A stretch of 64,000 nucleotides of DNA, from contig VCMS01000229.1 in NCBI GenBank assembly GCA_022539475.1, positions 24,912 to 88,911 of the forward strand. Reading direction: 5' to 3'. Source of the stretch: Gracilaria domingensis (Eukaryota > Rhodophyta > Florideophyceae > Gracilariales > Gracilariaceae). The translations under genes and the position numbers were made by a program. Of the stretch, positions 59,811-64,000 are shown piece after piece. Position 1 is the stretch's first letter, and each line of letters opens with the position of its first letter. The notes under the pieces were generated by a model. That model was not told the origin of the DNA and did no database searches. It saw only the letters and a program-made list of their open reading frames with translations.

Positions 59811-61250
59811 TCACTTGACCGACTCATTGCCTCCCGGCGAAGCTTCCTCCACAAAGCGTGAACCGCGGCAGCCAACCTGTGTACAACGACTAAGGATTCG
59901 TCCATCGCTGAAGTGCTTCACAATCTCGCATCCCGAACCTTTTAGAAAGCCAACGTGAGCCGAAACTCCATCCGCACACTCAAAGTACTGTAGCTCTACT
60001 TGCTTCACACCCGCCCCACTGGCACTCATCTGAAGCGGATTCGCTCCACACTCATGACCCAATATTTCTCGTGCCAGATGAAACGCCGCGTCCGTAACGT
60101 TTCCATTTTGTGATACGAACCAGCGAATGGCCATGTTCAAGCCAAACATCACGACTAATGCTACAGTCAACGGTATAATGTTGGTCAAAGGTCCAGTAGC
60201 CGTAATGTCCACAGCACATACTGATTCTGTTGTACCCCGGCGAGGCCCGCTTATCCATGCCCGAGGAGCTATGCCGCTTTCTTTTCGAAAGCTCATGCTT
60301 TCTCGAACGCCCGCGGATGCATAGCGTTGGACTTGGTTCGCATTGAAAGCGCAATCCAAAAACGTTCCGTGCCAAACTCCAAGTTCTGTGTCAGTCCTGT
60401 CCGAAGCAATTACATTACAGCGCAGTTGAGTAGCAAGCCTTAGGCTCTGCACCACGACGTTCCGATGCGTTTCAGGGTCAAACGAGGTCCACACAGAGTT
60501 TAGAACTTGCTCGTTTTCGGTGTTCCACTGCACAAATGACGAGAACGTTTGTAGCGTGCCATTTGATGCAACCAGAGTTCCCACTTCACCCGCATGTTCA
60601 ACGTGCACAAACGCAATGTAGCCCGGACTTTGACGCTCTTCCGTCAGAGACACGATTTCCTGCTGCGCCGATATTACTCCAAGCGCCACTCGAACAGAGC
60701 AATACGATGCTGAAGATCGAACTGTGCCGAGACTTGCTTCCAAAGGAATGCGTGTGCAAGGTTGATCAAATTGTATATCAACTTCCTGCTCTCCAAGCGT
60801 GAAAGGCGTTTCGGGTAGGCGCTGTACCAAAGCATAGTCACCGCGACTGCATGCATCGAGCCGCTTCTCAGACGGAAGTGCCAGAGCGATTGAGCCTATA
60901 TTGACCACCAATATGAGCACGCGAGCGCAAAGAGGTACAATGAGCAAACTTCGACAAAGCTTGTGCTGTGCGGGAGGGTGGTCAGAGATTTGAAAGTCGT
61001 ATCGACCACGCACCCAGTACAAGATTTTCAACACGTCGTCCGAGTTGAGAAACACGTGGGAGCGCGCCAGTGAACGGTAGCTGAGAACATTCTTGTCCGA
61101 CAAGAAGATCAAACGATTGACGACGCTTCCGAAGTTGGCGATGATCAGTGCGAGGATCAGGGAAGTGACGACGGTGTTCAATGCCTCGCTTTGAAACTGG
61201 AAGGTGGATAATGTGTGTTGCGGGGTGAAATCAATCGCGCCGATGGTCAT
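59811..61250 (-). CDS. Unknown membrane protein with large extracellular domain
   Basis: 479 residues from an ATG. There are membrane segments near residues 24-42 (L-N-T-V-V-T-S-L-I-L-A-L-I-I-A-N-F), 100-124 (L-L-I-V-P-L-C-A-R-V-L-I-L-V-V-N-I-G) and 358-378 (N-I-I-P-L-T-V-A-L-V-V-M-F-G-L-N-M-A-I). Between the second and third lies a soluble region of about 230 residues with paired Cys, N-G-T and acidic residues, probably outside; the C-terminal 100 residues with several Cys would be on the other side. No family is recognised. The long uninterrupted frame and the regular membrane pattern support a real gene. A 20-bp palindrome lies 133-152 bp upstream of the ATG. Confidence 0.72.
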   Translation of the reverse strand: MTIGAIDFTPQHTLSTFQFQSEALNTVVTSLILALIIANFGSVVNRLIFLSDKNVLSYRSLARSHVFLNSDDVLKILYWVRGRYDFQISDHPPAQHKLCRSLLIVPLCARVLILVVNIGSIALALPSEKRLDACSRGDYALVQRLPETPFTLGEQEVDIQFDQPCTRIPLEASLGTVRSSASYCSVRVALGVISAQQEIVSLTEERQSPGYIAFVHVEHAGEVGTLVASNGTLQTFSSFVQWNTENEQVLNSVWTSFDPETHRNVVVQSLRLATQLRCNVIASDRTDTELGVWHGTFLDCAFNANQVQRYASAGVRESMSFRKESGIAPRAWISGPRRGTTESVCAVDITATGPLTNIIPLTVALVVMFGLNMAIRWFVSQNGNVTDAAFHLAREILGHECGANPLQMSASGAGVKQVELQYFECADGVSAHVGFLKGSGCEIVKHFSDGRILSRCTQVGCRGSRFVEEASPGGNESVK

Positions 61251-61382
61251 AGCTTGGTGAGGAAGAGCGGAGGCGGCGATGCCCTCATGCTAAGAATGCC
61301 GCTCGGAAGTCTGGCAGAGTGGATGCAAATTCTATAGCTGCTGCCTTTGCACTTCCGAGAAATATTACTGATGGACACGAAT

Positions 61383-61402
61383 GTTCGCGAATATTCGCGA
61401 AC
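61383..61402. promoter_or_regulatory. Perfect 20-bp palindrome upstream of the membrane-protein gene
   Basis: GTTCGCGAATATTCGCGAAC, with a further CGCGAATGTTTGG right after it and GGACACGAA on both sides. It lies 133-152 bp before the ATG at 61250, so a regulator site is possible; transposon ends are the alternative. Confidence 0.45.
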
Positions 61403-61814
61403 GCGAATGTTTGGACACGAACAAACTTTGAAGGCCAAATTTTTGCATATGCTTTTTGTAATACAGATAGGTGTACTCTGTATGATACGAAGAAATGATG
61501 AGATGTCGGGCCGTGTCTGGCTGCCCTTCGCGCAAGAGGGGCAGACCAGGTCATACCTGTTTATTTATAGGTGTTTCTCGCATGTTCCTGCGCCTCGAAA
61601 GGGGCTTGCAGTTGAAACAAAAGAGTATTGTGACAGATATCTAGCTTGTAGAGTCACAAGTAGCTACAAAAGTGACAAGTGTAGAATACATCAGCTTGTA
61701 TTACATGCTACTAGACAAACAAGGCAAACACATGACTTTTGTGCAATAGATGTACCTCCTACTTTGTTACCATTTCCTCCGAGAAATAGGATAGTATACC
61801 GGAACAGAGATGTG

Positions 61815-61975
61815 TTGCAACTAATTGCTATTGCAATATATTGCAATACGCAATAATTATTGCACATTGTGATTAGTATTACCTATTGCGATACATACTG
61901 CAATACATATTGCAGTTGCATTTTATATTAGAGCTCACATTGATAAATGATATAATATTGCGGAATGTATTGCAT
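61815..61975. repeat. ATTGCAAT-rich repeat, like hAT-2 subterminal DNA
   Basis: Many copies of TTGCAATA and its variants within about 160 bp, as found only in the two subterminal regions of hAT-2 (16905-17060 and 26655-26784). Probably a remnant of a related element; no terminal repeat or duplication was found. Confidence 0.5.
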
Positions 61976-62088
61976 TCTAAAAATGACTAATGTATTGAAT
62001 TTAGCTCTAAGCCATAATAAAACTTAGCTCCTATTTAATGTAAATATCACGTCAACTTAAAAACTTGTGTACCAAAAGCAAAAGTACA

Positions 62089-63042
62089 TGTCTGGACGAC
62101 ATTCTAGTGGCAAACGACGGGAATGTTTACAGGCCCTTACACTTGCCTTTCGTAGTAGAAAGAGATTAAGGGTAAAACAACCAGCCACTCAAAAAAAAAC
62201 CACGTGGGTCCAGAATCCACCGAAAAAATAAACGTAGTATGCCCCGGAAAAGATCCCAGAGCAAAGAAGCAAAAAGAACAAAATAGTATTTGGAGAACCA
62301 CTAGTCAAAAGAAAACTAACAACCAAAAACAACAAACTGCACGCAAATTCTGCAGCCAAATTTATCTCTGCGAGTCCAAAAACAAGCGTATAGACTTCTT
62401 ACGAGACGTCCAAAGAGAGTAACTAACTGAAGATAAGCCTACACTCTATGCCCAAGGTAGTCTTTTGCAGAAGACGTTACGCGGCACTCAAAGAAAACCC
62501 AACAGACGCTTTCCGTTCAGCGCCAAAGTCCTTGTAGCACCAGGCCTCTCGACCGACATCGTTATCCGAGCCGAAGCTCCGGTGGGACTCACTGTCGACA
62601 TAAGCGCATTTGGTACACACTACAGAATTTTTTGTTCCTGCCTAGGGCGCTTTGGCTGGTACTGGATTATCTGTTGAATAGAGCAGTGCTCGCAAAAAAC
62701 GCAAAAACACAAAAAATGTTAGAAAGGCACAGAAGCTTAGACGCAGTAATAACCTACTTAGCTGCACTGCCCAAAATATTAAGTAAGGTTGATAAAATAA
62801 TAAATTTGATGAACGCAATGTTGTTCTGGATCGCGACACCGCCAGTCGTCTCGGTCATTCTTTACATAGAGTTCTGAACCCTCTAGAAGGGGCTAGAAGT
62901 GCAATAACGCACTATAGTTACTACCTACATGCCGTAGTACTATTTGTAGAATATTGAGGCCGAACCCAGTACAGTGTGACATCCTTTGCCAGTTTAGCAC
63001 ACGTGACATTCCCTTCGGGTAATGCACGCATGCCAAGTGACG
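62089..63042 (-). repeat. LTR-like dispersed repeat, copy 2 (inverted)
   Basis: Reverse complement of 1318-2276 over about 950 bp with scattered substitutions and small indels. It keeps the CACGTGTGCTAAA block and the GTTCAGAACTCTAT block of the TATA region (TATGTAAAG here). Both ends of homology fall at corresponding points (CGTCACTTGGCA outer end; GTCGTCCAGACA inner end). Confidence 0.8.
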
Positions 63043-63294
63043 ATGTTCTTCTGACTGTTTTTACAGCAGTGCACCGCACCCACATTACGTAGTATAGGAT
63101 ATCAAATAGATCTCTCTTTCAAATACTAAGTACATCTTGAAGGATTATCGTTATCCTTTTATATCCTATGGTTGTAGAAATATAAGCTATTTCTATCAAA
63201 ACAAAATTTTGGTCGAAATAAAGAATGCAAAAGAAGAATAAACTTTTATTGCAAAAGACGCAGTTCTTGCACATAGATCATTCATTTACGTATA

Positions 63295-64000
63295 TCAAAC
63301 ATTATTGCTTGGTTCAGCGGTATCTTCATCCGACCCAATTTGTTTGTACTGCGCTTCCATTCGGCGCCTGCGCTTTTCTCTGTATTTTTTCTGTGTCAGT
63401 TTTCGCTTCCTAGCCATATCCTCTCCAATAGCGTTCAAGCGATTCTTAACCCTGTTATAAAATTCGCCATCTGCTGCTCTTAATGGGTGCCATTTAACAT
63501 GTGCATTCGTCATCGACACACAAAAAGAAAATATATCATCATAGAATTTTTCACCCCAGCGATATTTTGAGCCAATTACGTTCCATAGTTGTGTTAGTCG
63601 CCCAAAATAGTTTTCTGCGATAACACGTTCAGAACTAATTTTTCGATTTGTGCGCTGTTCTTCCTGTGTTAAATATCCTCTTATTGGCTTCTTCTTGGGT
63701 ATAACTGCTCTTACGTGCTCTGCGGCACCCTGGTAGCCCTTGTCCATTAATATTCCCCATTGGTTGGGGTATTTATCCTTAATATTTCCAGCATCAATAA
63801 CAAAATTACTGCCTTCATCGCCCCGTTTTTCCAACGCTACCTTGTGAGTTTGAATATTCGAATAAAATATATTCAAATCTCTGGTTGAACCAGGAGCGTG
63901 ATCAGAAGCGTTAATTGCAAACCCATGTGGTAAAACAGAAACTTCTGTTTTTAAGCCATAAAAGCTTATGTTTGCCGCTAAAGTATTTCTTGCCTCTGAT
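63295..64000 (-). CDS. Harbinger/IS5-like DDE transposase, C-terminal part (cut by window edge)
   Basis: The minus-strand frame is open from the right edge to a TAA-type stop at 63295. Readable residues include N-I-S-F-Y-G-L-K-T-E-V-S-V-L-P-H-G, then N-A-S-D-H-A-P-G-S-T-R-D, I-L-M-D-K-G-Y-Q-G-A and R-V-I-A-E-N-Y-F-G-R-L-T-Q-L-W, which match the second and third acidic positions and the Glu region of DDE_Tnp_4-type transposases. A basic, coiled tail (K-R-K-L-T-Q-K-K-Y-R-E-K-R-R-R-R) ends the protein. There is no internal stop in the 235 codons visible. This is a third, distinct Harbinger-like family in the window. The N-terminus is outside. Confidence 0.85.
   Translation of the reverse strand, partial: SEARNTLAANISFYGLKTEVSVLPHGFAINASDHAPGSTRDLNIFYSNIQTHKVALEKRGDEGSNFVIDAGNIKDKYPNQWGILMDKGYQGAAEHVRAVIPKKKPIRGYLTQEEQRTNRKISSERVIAENYFGRLTQLWNVIGSKYRWGEKFYDDIFSFCVSMTNAHVKWHPLRAADGEFYNRVKNRLNAIGEDMARKRKLTQKKYREKRRRRMEAQYKQIGSDEDTAEPSNNV

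Noticed and set aside
1-64000. CRISPR array, bacterial operon or prophage
   Set aside because: No regularly spaced repeats, ribosome-binding sites or phage genes; transposon types and TATA promoters are eukaryotic.

Overview
The window is eukaryotic nuclear DNA made of two kinds of territory: a repeat-rich half (about 1-31 kb plus islands at 43-46 kb and 62-64 kb) and a gene-bearing half (about 31.8-61.3 kb). All recognisable host genes read as single uninterrupted ORFs, several with a TATA box about 110-135 bp before the ATG, and the repeats are eukaryotic types (Ty1/copia, hAT, PIF/Harbinger, TRIM, MITEs). Standard stop codons (TAA, TAG, TGA) end the intact genes, so the code is standard. 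An intron-poor genome with gene islands between copia-type elements, and a gene set rich in secretory-pathway enzymes (GT61 glycosyltransferase, FkbM-type methyltransferase), fits a red macroalga such as Chondrus; this is inference, and another intron-poor protist is possible.

Layout: 3-419 is the 3' end of a GC-rich WD40-repeat gene. 1.1-2.7 kb holds short repeats and a TATA-bearing LTR-like repeat whose inverted sister lies at 62.1-63.0 kb. 3.07-9.12 kb is a decayed Ty1/copia element with a MITE in it. 9.1-14.2 kb holds decayed minus-strand ORFs of unknown elements. 15.5-30.7 kb is a nest of transposons: an old PIF/Harbinger transposase gene was hit by a 328-bp TRIM and by a hAT element (hAT-2); hAT-2 was in turn hit by a Ty1/copia element (copia-2) and by an intact second hAT (hAT-1). 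Four of these insertions are framed by exact target-site duplications, so the order of events can be read directly.

The gene half contains an FkbM-type methyltransferase (31.8 kb), a divergently transcribed pair of related helical proteins of unknown function (33.7-37.3 kb), an unknown multi-pass membrane protein (37.8 kb), a secreted M14 carboxypeptidase (39.8 kb), a near-complete PIF/Harbinger element (43.2-45.9 kb), a membrane-anchored PI-PLC-like protein (47.1 kb), a class I methyltransferase resembling METTL27 (50.1 kb), a GT61 glycosyltransferase (53.5 kb), two secreted cysteine-rich proteins (56.1 and 57.8 kb) and another unknown membrane protein (59.8 kb). Most of these products are predicted to enter the secretory pathway, which suggests a cell-surface or extracellular-matrix gene island rather than one defined pathway.

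The most interesting candidates are the divergent paralog pair with an inverted-repeat site cluster between the genes, the antisense ORF with a cysteine-protease-like GNC motif inside copia-2, the contrast between copia-2's almost identical LTRs and its broken coding sequence, and the fully datable transposon nest.
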